Shown here: one piece after another, positions 43,414 through 51,918 of the stretch
Position numbering within the stretch: the stretch's first letter is position 1
Layout of the letters: every line of letters starts with the position of its first letter
Assembly: GCA_902786355.1 (NCBI GenBank)
Contig: CADABZ010000002.1
Location: 1-64,000, forward strand
Source: an uncultured Eubacteriales bacterium
Lineage (GTDB): Bacteria; Bacillota; Clostridia; Peptostreptococcales; Anaerovoracaceae
DNA length: 64,000 nt
Direction of reading: 5' to 3'
The notes under the pieces: model-generated
What the model was told of the DNA's origin: nothing
The model's input: the letters and a program-made list of their open reading frames with translations, nothing else
The model's database searches: none
Made by a program: the position numbers and the translations under genes

Positions 43414-44553
43414 TTAGCCCTTGATAGCTCCCTGATCATCAACCTTTACAGCTGTAGTTGCAGGAATAGCATCGATATCTGCGGAAACTTTTCTTGTTCC
43501 GTCGAAGAGTTCTTTTACAAGAGTCTCATAATCAGCCTGCTGGAATCCGTCAGCCCACTGTGTTGATTCAGGAAGCTGTACATAGTTCTCAGAAGGTGTC
43601 TCTGATACGAGTCCGAGGTTCTGGATCTGGCCAGCATAATCATCCCACTTGCCGTCCTTGATTGCTCCGAGAAGAGTATTAACTGTTGCGCCAAGTCCCT
43701 TCATAGCGGATGTTACTGTCATGCCTTCGCCATAAGCTCCGTCAATGATAGCAGCCTGGTCTACGTCAACTCCGATTACCTTGCCGCCGGTCTTAGCAGC
43801 AGCCTCAGCAGCTGAAGAATAGATTCCGCCGCCGCATGCGAATACGCACTCTGTGCCTGCGCCATACCATGTGTCCATAGCAGCTGTGATATCAGCATCG
43901 CCGAAGAACTGTCCGCCGTATACATACTTGATTTCTACGTCAGTTAATCCGAGCTCTGAAGCAGCAGCATCAGCACCCTGAACGAATCCGTGACCATATC
44001 TCTGAACTGCAGGAACTGCCATTCCGCCGAGGAATCCAAGCTTTGTGTATCCGAGCTTAACAGCAGCATATCCAGCCATGTAACCAGCGATCTCTTCCTG
44101 ATATACAGCACTGTATACGTTAGGTCCGTCAAATTCTCTCTCACCGTAAGCAGTAAGATCGCCTTCAGATACGTCAAGTGCTACGAACTTAACATCCTCA
44201 TAGAGAGGAGCTACTTCATAGATAGCATTAGCAAATGCGTATCCCGGCATTACGATTACATTGTAGCCTTCCTCTATAGCCTCTTCTATTGAAGAAACAC
44301 GGTCAGCATCAGCATCGGAAGCAGGCTTCTTATATGTGAATTCAATATCATTTTCTTCACAGAATGCCTTGCAAGCCTCGTAAGTTGTCTGGTTAAATGA
44401 CTGGTCTGTGATGTCACCATAGTCAGTTACCATAGCAACCTTCATTGCAGCATCAGCATCTCCTGATGCTTCTTCACCACCACCGCCGCCACCGCATGCT
44501 GCGAATGAGAATACCATTACAGCTGCGAGGAGCATTACAAGAAATTTCTTCAT
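43414..44553 (-). CDS. BmpA-family nucleoside-binding lipoprotein
   Basis: The protein has 379 residues from the ATG at 44553 (GAGGAGG upstream); an in-frame ATG further up lacks a start signal. Signal peptide MKKFLVMLLAAVMVFSFAAC with lipobox FAAC, then a GGGGGG linker. The mature part is a PBP1 fold: MVTDYGDITDQSFNQTTYEA, VMPGYAFANAIYE, YVYGGQFFGDADIT and GKVIGVDVDQA are typical of BmpA/PnrA/Med proteins that bind purine and pyrimidine nucleosides. Anchored to the outer face of the membrane it delivers nucleosides to the ABC transporter encoded downstream. Confidence 0.94.
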   Translation of the reverse strand: MKKFLVMLLAAVMVFSFAACGGGGGGEEASGDADAAMKVAMVTDYGDITDQSFNQTTYEACKAFCEENDIEFTYKKPASDADADRVSSIEEAIEEGYNVIVMPGYAFANAIYEVAPLYEDVKFVALDVSEGDLTAYGEREFDGPNVYSAVYQEEIAGYMAGYAAVKLGYTKLGFLGGMAVPAVQRYGHGFVQGADAAASELGLTDVEIKYVYGGQFFGDADITAAMDTWYGAGTECVFACGGGIYSSAAEAAAKTGGKVIGVDVDQAAIIDGAYGEGMTVTSAMKGLGATVNTLLGAIKDGKWDDYAGQIQNLGLVSETPSENYVQLPESTQWADGFQQADYETLVKELFDGTRKVSADIDAIPATTAVKVDDQGAIKG

Positions 44554-44683
44554 ATTTCCCTCCTCAAGAATAATTATGAAAATACATTTCAGGAAACACC
44601 GTGTTTCCATACATTAAAATTATAATCTATTGATACAAAAATGAGAATATAAAAAGTTTCAATTTCATTAAAATATAATTTTC

Positions 44684-44715
44684 TGACCTATTCATGACCT
44701 GCGTGACACTATAAT
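44684..44715 (+). promoter_or_regulatory. Putative promoter of tdk-psuK-psuG
   Basis: TATAAT at 44710-44715, about 70 bases upstream of the tdk ATG, with only weak -35 candidates (around 44684-44692). The 232-base divergent gap also has a minus-strand TATAAT near 44625 that would serve the BmpA gene. No operator seen. Confidence 0.4.
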
Positions 44716-44785
44716 TTTAATATTGTATCATTGTATAAAAAGTGGTATAAATTTGTTTTCGGCAATGCTTATTAAGGAGATAAAA

Positions 44786-45364
44786 ATGGCAAAGCTTTAT
44801 TTTAAATATGGAGCTATGGGTTCTTCAAAATCCGCTCAGGCCCTCATTACAAAATTCAATTATGAAGAAAAAGGTATGTCAGTATGGCTTATAAAACCCG
44901 GTACTGACACAAGAGACGGAGCTGATATAATACAGAGCCGCATAGGCCTTAAGCAGAAAGCTCATGTAATATATCCTGAAACTGATATCATAGCCGAATA
45001 CCATAAATGCGGAGACTGTGATGTCATAATTTCTGACGAATCCCAGTTTCTGACACCTTCACAGATAGATGATCTCAGAACTCTTGTAGATGAAGAAGAT
45101 CTGCCGGTACTCTGCTTTGGTCTGAGAACTGACTTTCTCACTCACTTCTTTCCGGGAGCTATGAGGCTTATGGAACTGGCTGATTCAATAACAGAGATCA
45201 AGACTATATGTGAATGCGGCAGAAAAGCTACTGTCAATGCAAGATTCGATGAGAATGGCAGAATAATCACAGAAGGAGACCAGGTCATGCTCGGCGGCAA
45301 CGACAGATATACTGCAATGTGCCATCGATGCTGGATCAATAAGATAAAAGAACAGAACAGATAA
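44786..45364 (+). CDS. tdk: Thymidine kinase
   Basis: The protein has 192 residues from the ATG at 44786 (AAGGAGA 6-8 bases upstream); the ATG at 44723 is upstream of any start signal. Type II thymidine kinase: P-loop KYGAMGSSKSAQAL, VIISDESQFL (Walker B/catalytic Glu), FGLRTDF lasso region and a zinc site made by CECG and CHRC. It phosphorylates thymidine (and deoxyuridine) for salvage. The stop overlaps the psuK start (TAATG). Confidence 0.95.
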   Translation: MAKLYFKYGAMGSSKSAQALITKFNYEEKGMSVWLIKPGTDTRDGADIIQSRIGLKQKAHVIYPETDIIAEYHKCGDCDVIISDESQFLTPSQIDDLRTLVDEEDLPVLCFGLRTDFLTHFFPGAMRLMELADSITEIKTICECGRKATVNARFDENGRIITEGDQVMLGGNDRYTAMCHRCWINKIKEQNR

Positions 45365-46308
45365 TGAACAAATACATAGTAGTAATAGGTGCATCAAATA
45401 TAGACATAGGAGGTCAGCCTTACAGAAAGCTTGTGGCGGAAGACTCCAATCCGGGCAGAATAAATATAAGTTTTGGCGGAGTAGGAAGAAACATAGCTCA
45501 TAATCTGTCTCTTCTAGGCGTAAGCACAAAACTTATCACTGCTGCAGGTGAAGATATTCTCGGAAAAGAGATGATAAGCTACTGCAATAAAGCAGGCATT
45601 GATACAGATTATTCTGTTATCAGTGACAGAATGCATTCATCTATGTACATATACATAAATGATGACAAAGGTAATATGGAACTTGCAGTTTCTCATGTAG
45701 AAATTACAGACCTTATAGATCCTGATTATATTGATTCTGTCAAAGAAGTAATAAATGGTGCTGATGCACTGATAACTGACAGTAATATTTCTGAGAAGTC
45801 ACTTCTTCATCTTAAGAAGATAAGCAGAGTACCTATATATATAGATACTGTATCCACTTCTCATTCATCCAAGCTTGTAGGTAACCTGGCAGGAATAGAT
45901 ACTATCAAGCCTAATAAGATAGAAGCTGAATATCTGACAGGTATATCTATAAGAGATGACAATGATTACATCAGAGCAGCTGAAAGCTTTATCGATCAGG
46001 GTGTAAGAAGAGTTTTCATTTCTGCAGGATCTGAAGGTATCATCGCGGCAGACAGAAACAGCATATATAAGGTATCTCCTTATCCGGCTGATATAGTTTC
46101 CACTACAGGTGCCGGAGATTCTGTAATGTCTGCGATAGCATGGGCATCAACATATATCAGCGATGATATATCTTACATAGCAAAAGCAGCTAACGCAGTC
46201 GCTTCTATGACTCTTGAAGTCAAAGAAACTAACAACCCTGATCTGAGCAGTGATTCTGTTATAAATAAAATAAAAACAACTGACATAAAAACAGTCAGAC
46301 TCAAATAG
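45364..46308 (+). CDS. psuK: Pseudouridine kinase (PfkB family)
   Basis: The protein has 314 residues. N-terminal VVIGASNIDIGGQPYRKL, the substrate-binding GGVGRNIAHNLSLLG, and the C-terminal PfkB signature DIVSTTGAGDSVMSAIAW with the catalytic Asp. Being directly followed by psuG (26-base gap) identifies it as pseudouridine kinase rather than a sugar kinase. It makes pseudouridine 5'-phosphate from pseudouridine. Confidence 0.92.
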   Translation: MNKYIVVIGASNIDIGGQPYRKLVAEDSNPGRINISFGGVGRNIAHNLSLLGVSTKLITAAGEDILGKEMISYCNKAGIDTDYSVISDRMHSSMYIYINDDKGNMELAVSHVEITDLIDPDYIDSVKEVINGADALITDSNISEKSLLHLKKISRVPIYIDTVSTSHSSKLVGNLAGIDTIKPNKIEAEYLTGISIRDDNDYIRAAESFIDQGVRRVFISAGSEGIIAADRNSIYKVSPYPADIVSTTGAGDSVMSAIAWASTYISDDISYIAKAANAVASMTLEVKETNNPDLSSDSVINKIKTTDIKTVRLK

Positions 46309-46334
46309 TAAATAATTAAAAAAGGAGAATTGTT

Positions 46335-47246
46335 ATGAATAAATATCTCGATATCAAACCTGAAGTAAAAGAAGCAATAGAATCAGGAAAACCTGTAGTA
46401 GCTCTCGAATCCACTATTATCTCTCACGGAATGCCTTATCCTCAGAATGTTGAGACAGCACTCAAAGTAGAGCAGATAATAAGAGAGAACGGAGCAGTTC
46501 CTGCTACTATAGCTATTATCGGAGGAAGACTCAAAGCAGGACTTACTCCTGAAGAGATAGAATATTTCGGCAAAAAAGGATCTGAAATAACCAAAGCATC
46601 TAGAAGAGATCTGGCAATGCTCTGTGCAAAAGGAGAAGATGGAGCATGCACAGTTACCACAACTATGATGATAGCTCATATGGCAGGCATCAGAGTTTTT
46701 GCAACAGGCGGTATCGGAGGTGTTCACAGAGGAGCAGAGACAACTATGGATATAAGTGCTGACCTCGAAGAGCTCGCACAGACTCCTGTTATGGTAATAT
46801 GCGCAGGATGCAAATCCATACTCGATATAGGTCTTACACTTGAATATCTCGAAACACACGGTGTTCCTGTAATAGGATTCGGTACTGAAGATATGCCGGC
46901 ATTCTATACAAGAAAGAGCGGATTCAAAGTAGATTACAAAGTAGATGATCCTCAGATGCTCGCAAAATTCTTCAATACTCATCTTGAACTCGGACTTAAG
47001 GGAGGTATCCTTGTAGGAAATCCTATTCCTGAAGAATACTCAATGGATCCTGATGTTATCAATCCTGCTATAGATGCTGCAATAGAAGAATGCAATAAGC
47101 TCGGAATCAAAGGAAAAGAGACTACACCATTCCTTCTTGCCAAGGTAAAAGAGATCACAGGCGGAGACAGTCTTGAATCCAATATCAGACTTGTCTTCAA
47201 CAATGCAAAAGTAGCAGCACTTACAGCAGCAGAACTCTGTAAATAA
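46335..47246 (+). CDS. psuG: Pseudouridine-5'-phosphate glycosidase
   Basis: The protein has 303 residues, family length. VALESTIISHGMPYPQN, PATIAIIGGRLKAGL, GGIGGVHRGAETTMDISADL (active-site His and Asp residues) and NPIPEEY are signatures of PsuG/IndA. It cleaves the C-C glycosidic bond of pseudouridine 5'-phosphate to uracil and ribose 5-phosphate, using Mn2+. Last gene of the tdk-psuK-psuG operon; convergent with dnaN, with palindromic element 3 between them. Confidence 0.95.
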   Translation: MNKYLDIKPEVKEAIESGKPVVALESTIISHGMPYPQNVETALKVEQIIRENGAVPATIAIIGGRLKAGLTPEEIEYFGKKGSEITKASRRDLAMLCAKGEDGACTVTTTMMIAHMAGIRVFATGGIGGVHRGAETTMDISADLEELAQTPVMVICAGCKSILDIGLTLEYLETHGVPVIGFGTEDMPAFYTRKSGFKVDYKVDDPQMLAKFFNTHLELGLKGGILVGNPIPEEYSMDPDVINPAIDAAIEECNKLGIKGKETTPFLLAKVKEITGGDSLESNIRLVFNNAKVAALTAAELCK

Positions 47247-47259
47247 TAATTTCAATTAT

Positions 47260-47446
47260 AAAAACAAATAAAAAAACTCCGAAATTGCGAAAAGAATGAT
47301 GCAGTTCACAAATGAGCGGCAGCTCGAATGGCTGGAATTGGAGTCTTAGCACCGAAGGTGCGATTACGACAATTCCCCATGAGAGCAGAGCGAATGCAGA
47401 TGAAATGCACATTCTTTGAGCCTTAAGGAGTTTTTTATTTGTTTTT
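47260..47446. repeat. Long palindromic element 3, also a bidirectional terminator
   Basis: Outer arms of about 20 bases: AAAAACAAATAAAAAA-CTCC at 47260-47280 and GGAG-TTTTTTATTTGTTTTT at 47427-47446, perfect but for one extra A. A second pair (AAAGAATG.TGCA.TTCA; 47290s and 47400s) and an inner GGAATTG/CAATTCC stem lead to a tip with GCACC-GAA-GGTGC. The core GTCTTAGCACCGAAGGTGCG with ATTACGAC resembles elements 1 and 2. The outermost arms alone give an intrinsic terminator for psuG and for dnaN on the other strand; the element looks as if it is sitting in the loop. Confidence 0.65.
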
Positions 47447-48548
47447 AATTCATTCTGATAGGAAGTATAAGGTATGCGTATCTGTCTCCTTTGAGTGGTT
47501 TAATGACGCATGGGCTTATACTGTCTCTGAAATTGATTATTATCTCTTCATCTTCTATAACACTGAGGGCATCTTTGAGATATTTGGAATTCAGTCCTAT
47601 ATTGAGACTTTCTCCGTCATTAATTATCTCTACCTTCTCTTCTATGTTACCTTCTTCATTCAGAGACTTTATAACAATGATATCACTGTCAATATCGAAT
47701 CTTATAAGATTGTTGTTCTGTACAGATGCGAGGAGTGAAGCTCTTTCTGTACTTCTGAGAAGATCATTTCTCTTGACTCTTACATTTATGTCTCCCTGTT
47801 TGCCGAGTATGCGGCCGTAATCAATGAATTTTCCGGAGAATGTATTGATGATCACTTTGTTATTGTCGAATTTCATGACAGCTTTTCCGTCAGCTATCTC
47901 AAAACTCATTTTATCATCACCATCATCACTTATTATCTTGGCTGTTTCATTGATAAGCTTTGCAGGAATAACTGCATTGATATCTATGTTATTGTCAACG
48001 TCGATGTTATAAGTTGCGATCCTGTATGGATCTACACCTACCATTTTCATCTTTCCTTCTTTTATTTCAAGAAGGACTCCTGTAAGTATTCCGTTGAAAT
48101 CATCTGTTGAAGCACTGAAAGCTGTCTTTCTTATGAGCTTTTTTACATCTTCCTTGCTCAGATATACAGGATCATTTCCATCATTTATGTATATTCTCGG
48201 AAAATCATCAGATCTGAAGCAGATGAGTTCTGAATTGGAACCTCCGCATTTTATCATTATCTTAACTGAAGAAGGATCATAATCTATCATTATGTCTTCT
48301 TCCGGAAGCTTATTGACTATAGCTGTGAACAGTTTTGCAGGTACTACAAAAGAACATTCCTCTCTGCACTGCACATTAATAACTGATTCTATAGTTATAT
48401 TAGTGTCTGTAGCCGTAAGTTTCATTGTATTTTCAGATGCTTCTATAAGTATTCCTTCCAGAATACTTGAGGTAGATCTTACAGGAACTGAATGAGAAAC
48501 ATTTGAAAGAGCCTTATTAAGATCTGTCCTGCTGCAGTATATCTTCAT
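47445..48548 (-). CDS. dnaN: DNA polymerase III beta subunit (sliding clamp)
   Basis: The protein has 367 residues. Three beta-clamp repeats; N-terminal MKIYCSRTDLNKALSNVSHSV, VPAKLFTAIVNKLPEEDI, and the C-terminal PIRMN end (IxPxRxN motif ALPMRL-like). It forms the ring dimer tethering Pol III. It lies 163 bases behind dnaA on the same strand, separated by the unwinding region of oriC. recF, the usual next gene, is instead 13 kb away on the other strand. Confidence 0.96.
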   Translation of the reverse strand: MKIYCSRTDLNKALSNVSHSVPVRSTSSILEGILIEASENTMKLTATDTNITIESVINVQCREECSFVVPAKLFTAIVNKLPEEDIMIDYDPSSVKIMIKCGGSNSELICFRSDDFPRIYINDGNDPVYLSKEDVKKLIRKTAFSASTDDFNGILTGVLLEIKEGKMKMVGVDPYRIATYNIDVDNNIDINAVIPAKLINETAKIISDDGDDKMSFEIADGKAVMKFDNNKVIINTFSGKFIDYGRILGKQGDINVRVKRNDLLRSTERASLLASVQNNNLIRFDIDSDIIVIKSLNEEGNIEEKVEIINDGESLNIGLNSKYLKDALSVIEDEEIIINFRDSISPCVIKPLKGDRYAYLILPIRMN

Positions 48549-48711
48549 TTTCTTAACTTCTCCCGTTTTTTATTTATATATAAATTATAGTATTAATAGT
48601 AAGCACTGTGGATAATGTGGATAACTATTGAAACCGTTCAAATCGCTGAATTAAAAGCTGATTATATGAGTGTAAAACATGGTTGATAATGCTTATGAAA
48701 AATGTTTAAAA
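48549..48711 (-). other. oriC unwinding region between dnaA and dnaN
   Basis: Two tandem, perfect DnaA boxes (TTATCCACA, minus strand, 48624-48616 and 48615-48607), then GTGC, then triplets TTA CTA TTA ATA CTA (48602-48588), then an AT-only run to about 48570. This order (boxes, GC-rich spacer, DnaA-trios, AT-rich DNA) matches the basal unwinding system described for Bacillus subtilis oriC. Confidence 0.8.
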
Positions 48712-50052
48712 CTATTTTCCGGCATTGAGCTTCACTTTTATAGTATCTATATTCTCTCTGAGCTCATCATCATACTTAAGCTGCTCTTCTATTTTTTCAA
48801 CAGCATGTATAACTGTTGAATAATGTCTGTTGCCGAAAAGCTTTCCTATCTTAGGAAGTGAAAGATCAGTAGTCTCTCTGCACAGATACATTGCTACCTG
48901 ACGAGGGAGAGTTATCTCAGCATTTCTCTTAGGCGAATCTATATCTGAAAGTTTTATCTTATAATGATTGGCTACTGTAGATCTGATCCTTTCAGGTGCA
49001 ACAGCCTGTTCATTATCTTTTACTATATCCTTAAGAATGTTTCTGGCATTTTCTATAGTTATTTTCTCATGCAGAAGCTGTGAGAAACTGACAACTCTGT
49101 TGTATGCTCCTTCAAGCTCTCTTATATTGTCTTTGACCTGATCAGCTATGAAGCATAGTACATTATATACATCGTCAGTTATTTCAATATTGGATTTATC
49201 AGCAAAATTCTTAAGGATAGCAACTCTGGTTTCATAATCAGGAGGTTGGATATCAGCTATCATGTTCCAGCTGAATCTTGTACGAAGTCTTTCATCAAGA
49301 CCTTTGAGAGCTACAGGTGATACATCACTTGTAATTACTATCTGTTTATTATTCTGATAGAGAGCTTCAAATGTGTGGAAAAACTCCTCCTGAGTAGCTT
49401 CTTTTCCTTCAAGGAACTGAATATCATCTATGAGAAGTACATCGAGTTTGCGGTATTTGTTTCTGAAGCTTCTTGTTTTGTTGTCATTGATAGCAGTGAT
49501 AAGTTCATTGGTGAACATCTCAGCTGATACATATAATACTTTTGAAGAAGGATTATTTCTTATTATATGTACACCTATAGCCTGCATCAGATGAGTCTTG
49601 CCGAGACCGGAACCGCCGTAAATAAAAAGAGGGTTATATATATCACCGGGAGCCTCGGCTACAGCAACACTTACTGCGTGTGCGTATTTGTTGGAATTAC
49701 CTACAACAAAATTTTCAAAGTTAAATCTAGGATTGAAAAGCTTCTCCTGGTTAAGAGAATTTTTCATCCTTGTAGTATCTATCTTGGCTGCATCAAATTC
49801 TTTTTCCTGTCTGATGACTACTCTGTACTTCTTTTCAAGGCTGCTGTTAAGTGCATTTTCTATGAGATTGAGATAATGATCATTTATATGATTGATAAGT
49901 TTTGCCTGATTAGGCCAGGCAAGATAAATAATACCTGATTCTTCTTCTATATGATGAATATAGAGAGGCGAGATCCAGGTATCGTAACTCAGATTAGTAG
50001 TATTAGCCTTGAGGTAACTAAGAGTAGTACCCCATATCTTGTTCTTGTCCAA
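48712..50052 (-). CDS. dnaA: Chromosomal replication initiator DnaA
   Basis: The protein has 446 residues with a TTG start at 50052, chosen because AGGAG stands 7 bases ahead and the protein then begins LDKNKIWG as is usual; an ATG at 50079 would put the start signal inside the gene. Domain I (SYDTWISPLYIHHI), linker, AAA+ domain III (FIYGGSGLGKTHLMQAIG, VLLIDDIQFLEGKEATQEEF) and domain IV (PRQVAMYLCRETTDLSLPKIG; FGNRHYSTVIHA) for box binding. It starts replication at the flanking oriC. Confidence 0.97.
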   Translation of the reverse strand: MDKNKIWGTTLSYLKANTTNLSYDTWISPLYIHHIEEESGIIYLAWPNQAKLINHINDHYLNLIENALNSSLEKKYRVVIRQEKEFDAAKIDTTRMKNSLNQEKLFNPRFNFENFVVGNSNKYAHAVSVAVAEAPGDIYNPLFIYGGSGLGKTHLMQAIGVHIIRNNPSSKVLYVSAEMFTNELITAINDNKTRSFRNKYRKLDVLLIDDIQFLEGKEATQEEFFHTFEALYQNNKQIVITSDVSPVALKGLDERLRTRFSWNMIADIQPPDYETRVAILKNFADKSNIEITDDVYNVLCFIADQVKDNIRELEGAYNRVVSFSQLLHEKITIENARNILKDIVKDNEQAVAPERIRSTVANHYKIKLSDIDSPKRNAEITLPRQVAMYLCRETTDLSLPKIGKLFGNRHYSTVIHAVEKIEEQLKYDDELRENIDTIKVKLNAGK

Positions 50053-50079
50053 TTTCACTCTCCTGTCAGTTATAAACAC

Positions 50080-50288
50080 ATTTTACAAAAAGTTTTCCAC
50101 ATATGCAAAGGCTGAAATCTCTAATAAAAATAATAAAAACAGGCATCAAAAAAATAGTTTTCCACATATTGTTGATAAAGTTGTTAATAAGTATTTTGAA
50201 ATACTACATATTGTGAATAAGTGCATTTTTGATACTGTTGTATTTATTTTTAAAACAATTTTAGGGTGGTAACGTAAATATTATTAAC
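50080..50288. other. oriC region upstream of dnaA with DnaA boxes
   Basis: AT-rich, no genes. DnaA boxes: TTTTCCACA at 50093-50101 and 50158-50166 (plus strand) and TTATTCACA on the minus strand (50220-50212). With the boxes between dnaA and dnaN this gives a bipartite origin flanking dnaA. The dnaA promoter must lie here but no hexamer pair stands out. Confidence 0.8.
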
Positions 50289-50317
50289 TTGACTATAATA
50301 TTTACTTAAACTATAAT
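50289..50317 (+). promoter_or_regulatory. rpmH: Promoter of rpmH-rnpA-yidD-yidC-jag
   Basis: TTGACT (50289-50294), exactly 17 bases, TATAAT (50312-50317): 5/6 and 6/6. The leader of about 70 bases contains an ATGCTCT/AGAGCAT hairpin (about 50327-50351) and AAGGAG before the rpmH ATG. Confidence 0.85.
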
Positions 50318-50395
50318 TTTCGAGCGTATGCTCTTGAAATTCAGAGAGCATCATATTTTCAATTAATTCAATATATATAAAGAAGGAGCAGAGTA

Positions 50396-50530
50396 ATGAA
50401 AAGAACTTATCAGCCTAAGAAAAGACAGAGACTTAAGGAACACGGATTCCGCAAGAGAATGGCAACAGCCAACGGACGCAAGGTACTCAAGAGAAGAAGA
50501 GCAAGAGGAAGAAAGTCACTTACAGTTTAG
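50396..50530 (+). CDS. rpmH: 50S ribosomal protein L34
   Basis: A 44-residue protein: [20 protein letters not shown] at the start and an Arg/Lys-rich end ([13 protein letters not shown]). The full family length and almost invariant sequence make this certain. ATG with AAGGAGCAGAGTA upstream. First gene of the operon leading to rnpA, with 21 bases between the two. Confidence 0.98.
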   Translation: MKRTYQPKKRQRLKEHGFRKRMATANGRKVLKRRRARGRKSLTV

Positions 50531-50551
50531 TATTAAAATCAGGTGTTCCAG

Positions 50552-50893
50552 GTGAGAGATAACAGCGAACTGACCCTCAGAAAACAAAAGGATTTCAGCA
50601 GAGTATATAAAAAAGGAAAATCCAAGGGAAGTAAATACGTTGTTGTTTTATACAGAAAAAACAATCTGGGATATACAAGGACTGCTTTTGTATCCAGTAA
50701 GAAGGTTGGAAATTCTGTACAAAGAAACCGTTCCAGAAGACTCATGAGAGAATCCTGGTACTCTGTGAACAACAAAATAAAAGAAGGCTACGATATAGTA
50801 TTTGTAGCCAGAAACAGTATCAATGATGCAGGCATGAATGATGTACTTCGCTCACTGTATGGTACATTGAAAACCTGTGATCTGTTCAAATAG
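50552..50893 (+). CDS. rnpA: Ribonuclease P protein component
   Basis: The protein has 113 residues from a GTG at 50552, which has AGGTG 6 bases upstream; another GTG at 50543 would add three residues but has no start signal. LRKQKDFSRVYKKGKSKGSKYVVVLY, FVSSKKVGNSVQRNRSRRLMRE (the RNR motif that binds the RNA subunit) and GYDIVFVARNS are the family signatures. It supports the RNA subunit of RNase P in 5' tRNA maturation. rpmH-rnpA-yidD-yidC-jag is the standard order. Confidence 0.95.
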   Translation: MRDNSELTLRKQKDFSRVYKKGKSKGSKYVVVLYRKNNLGYTRTAFVSSKKVGNSVQRNRSRRLMRESWYSVNNKIKEGYDIVFVARNSINDAGMNDVLRSLYGTLKTCDLFK

Positions 50894-50910
50894 CTGTTTG
50901 AAACGGGAAC

Positions 50911-51135
50911 ATGAAGAAGAATTTTTTTCAGAAATTTTTAATCATTATGGTCAGAGCATATCAGCTTGCTATTTCTCCTTACATAGGAGCTCATTGCAGA
51001 TATACTCCTACATGCAGTGCTTATTTTATAGAGGCTGTTGAAAAATACGGCGCTCTTAAAGGAAGCTGGCTTGGAATCAAGAGAATACTGAGATGTCATC
51101 CGGGACATCCGGGCGGATATGATCCTGTACCATAA
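50911..51135 (+). CDS. yidD: Membrane protein insertion efficiency factor YidD
   Basis: A 74-residue protein. [20 protein letters not shown] and [19 protein letters not shown] contain the invariant cysteines and the amphipathic helix of YidD, and it ends PGGYDPVP. It assists YidC-dependent insertion at the inner face of the membrane. 17 bases behind rnpA and 15 bases before yidC. Confidence 0.95.
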   Translation: MKKNFFQKFLIIMVRAYQLAISPYIGAHCRYTPTCSAYFIEAVEKYGALKGSWLGIKRILRCHPGHPGGYDPVP

Positions 51136-51150
51136 GAACGGAGAGAAATA

Positions 51151-51918
51151 ATGGGAATAATTGCCAAACCTATCGGATATCTGCTTATGTGGATATACAA
51201 GTTAGTAGGAAGCTATGGTATTGCTCTGATTATTCTTACATTCATCGTTAAACTCGTTCTGTATCCTCTCTATGCAAAACAGATCAAATCATCAGCAGAT
51301 ATGGCTGAGATGTCTGAAAAGGCTCAGGAGATACAGCGCAGATATGCGAATGACAAAGAAAAACAGAATGAGGAGATGCAGAAGCTCTATACAGAGGTTG
51401 GTTTCAATCCTATGAGCGGATGCCTTCCTATGATTATTCAGTTTCCTATTATTATGGGACTTTTTGCACTTCTCAGAAATCCGATGAAGTACATGCCATC
51501 CGGAAGTACTATGATCTTTGCTAACCATGAGTCTTTCCTCTGGATCAAAGATCTTGCACAGCCGGATCCGTGGATTCTGCCTATAGCAGCCGGACTTGCC
51601 ACATATTTTGCATTTGCAATGAACAGTGCAATGAATAATATGACTCAGCCTGGAGCTTCTGCAGGTCAGACCAAGGCAATGAATGCAATAATGAAGTATT
51701 TCTTCCCGCTGAGTATCCTTTGGCTGGCCAGATCTTATCCTGCAGGCCTTGCTATCTACTGGGCAGGCGGACAGTTTATGCAGATTTTCTTCAATATCCG
51801 TATAAACAAGATCAGGGAGAAGATGAATAAAGAAAGAGAACAGAAGAAGCTTGTAGAAAGAGCAGAGAAGGAACTCATCAGGAAGAAGAGAGCAAGAATG
51901 AAAGGATATGTTCAGTAA
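51151..51918 (+). CDS. yidC: Membrane protein insertase YidC/Oxa1
   Basis: A 255-residue short Gram-positive YidC. Five membrane segments: the first near IGYLLMWIYKLVGSYGIALI, then KLVLYPLYAKQIKSSADMAE with the hydrophilic-groove Arg/Lys region and cytosolic loop, GCLPMIIQFPIIMGLFALLR, then two more before a basic tail (KKLVERAEKELIRKKRARM) that can contact the ribosome. No lipoprotein signal at the N-terminus. It inserts membrane proteins alone or with SecYEG. It ends where jag begins (no spacer). Confidence 0.93.
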   Translation: MGIIAKPIGYLLMWIYKLVGSYGIALIILTFIVKLVLYPLYAKQIKSSADMAEMSEKAQEIQRRYANDKEKQNEEMQKLYTEVGFNPMSGCLPMIIQFPIIMGLFALLRNPMKYMPSGSTMIFANHESFLWIKDLAQPDPWILPIAAGLATYFAFAMNSAMNNMTQPGASAGQTKAMNAIMKYFFPLSILWLARSYPAGLAIYWAGGQFMQIFFNIRINKIREKMNKEREQKKLVERAEKELIRKKRARMKGYVQ

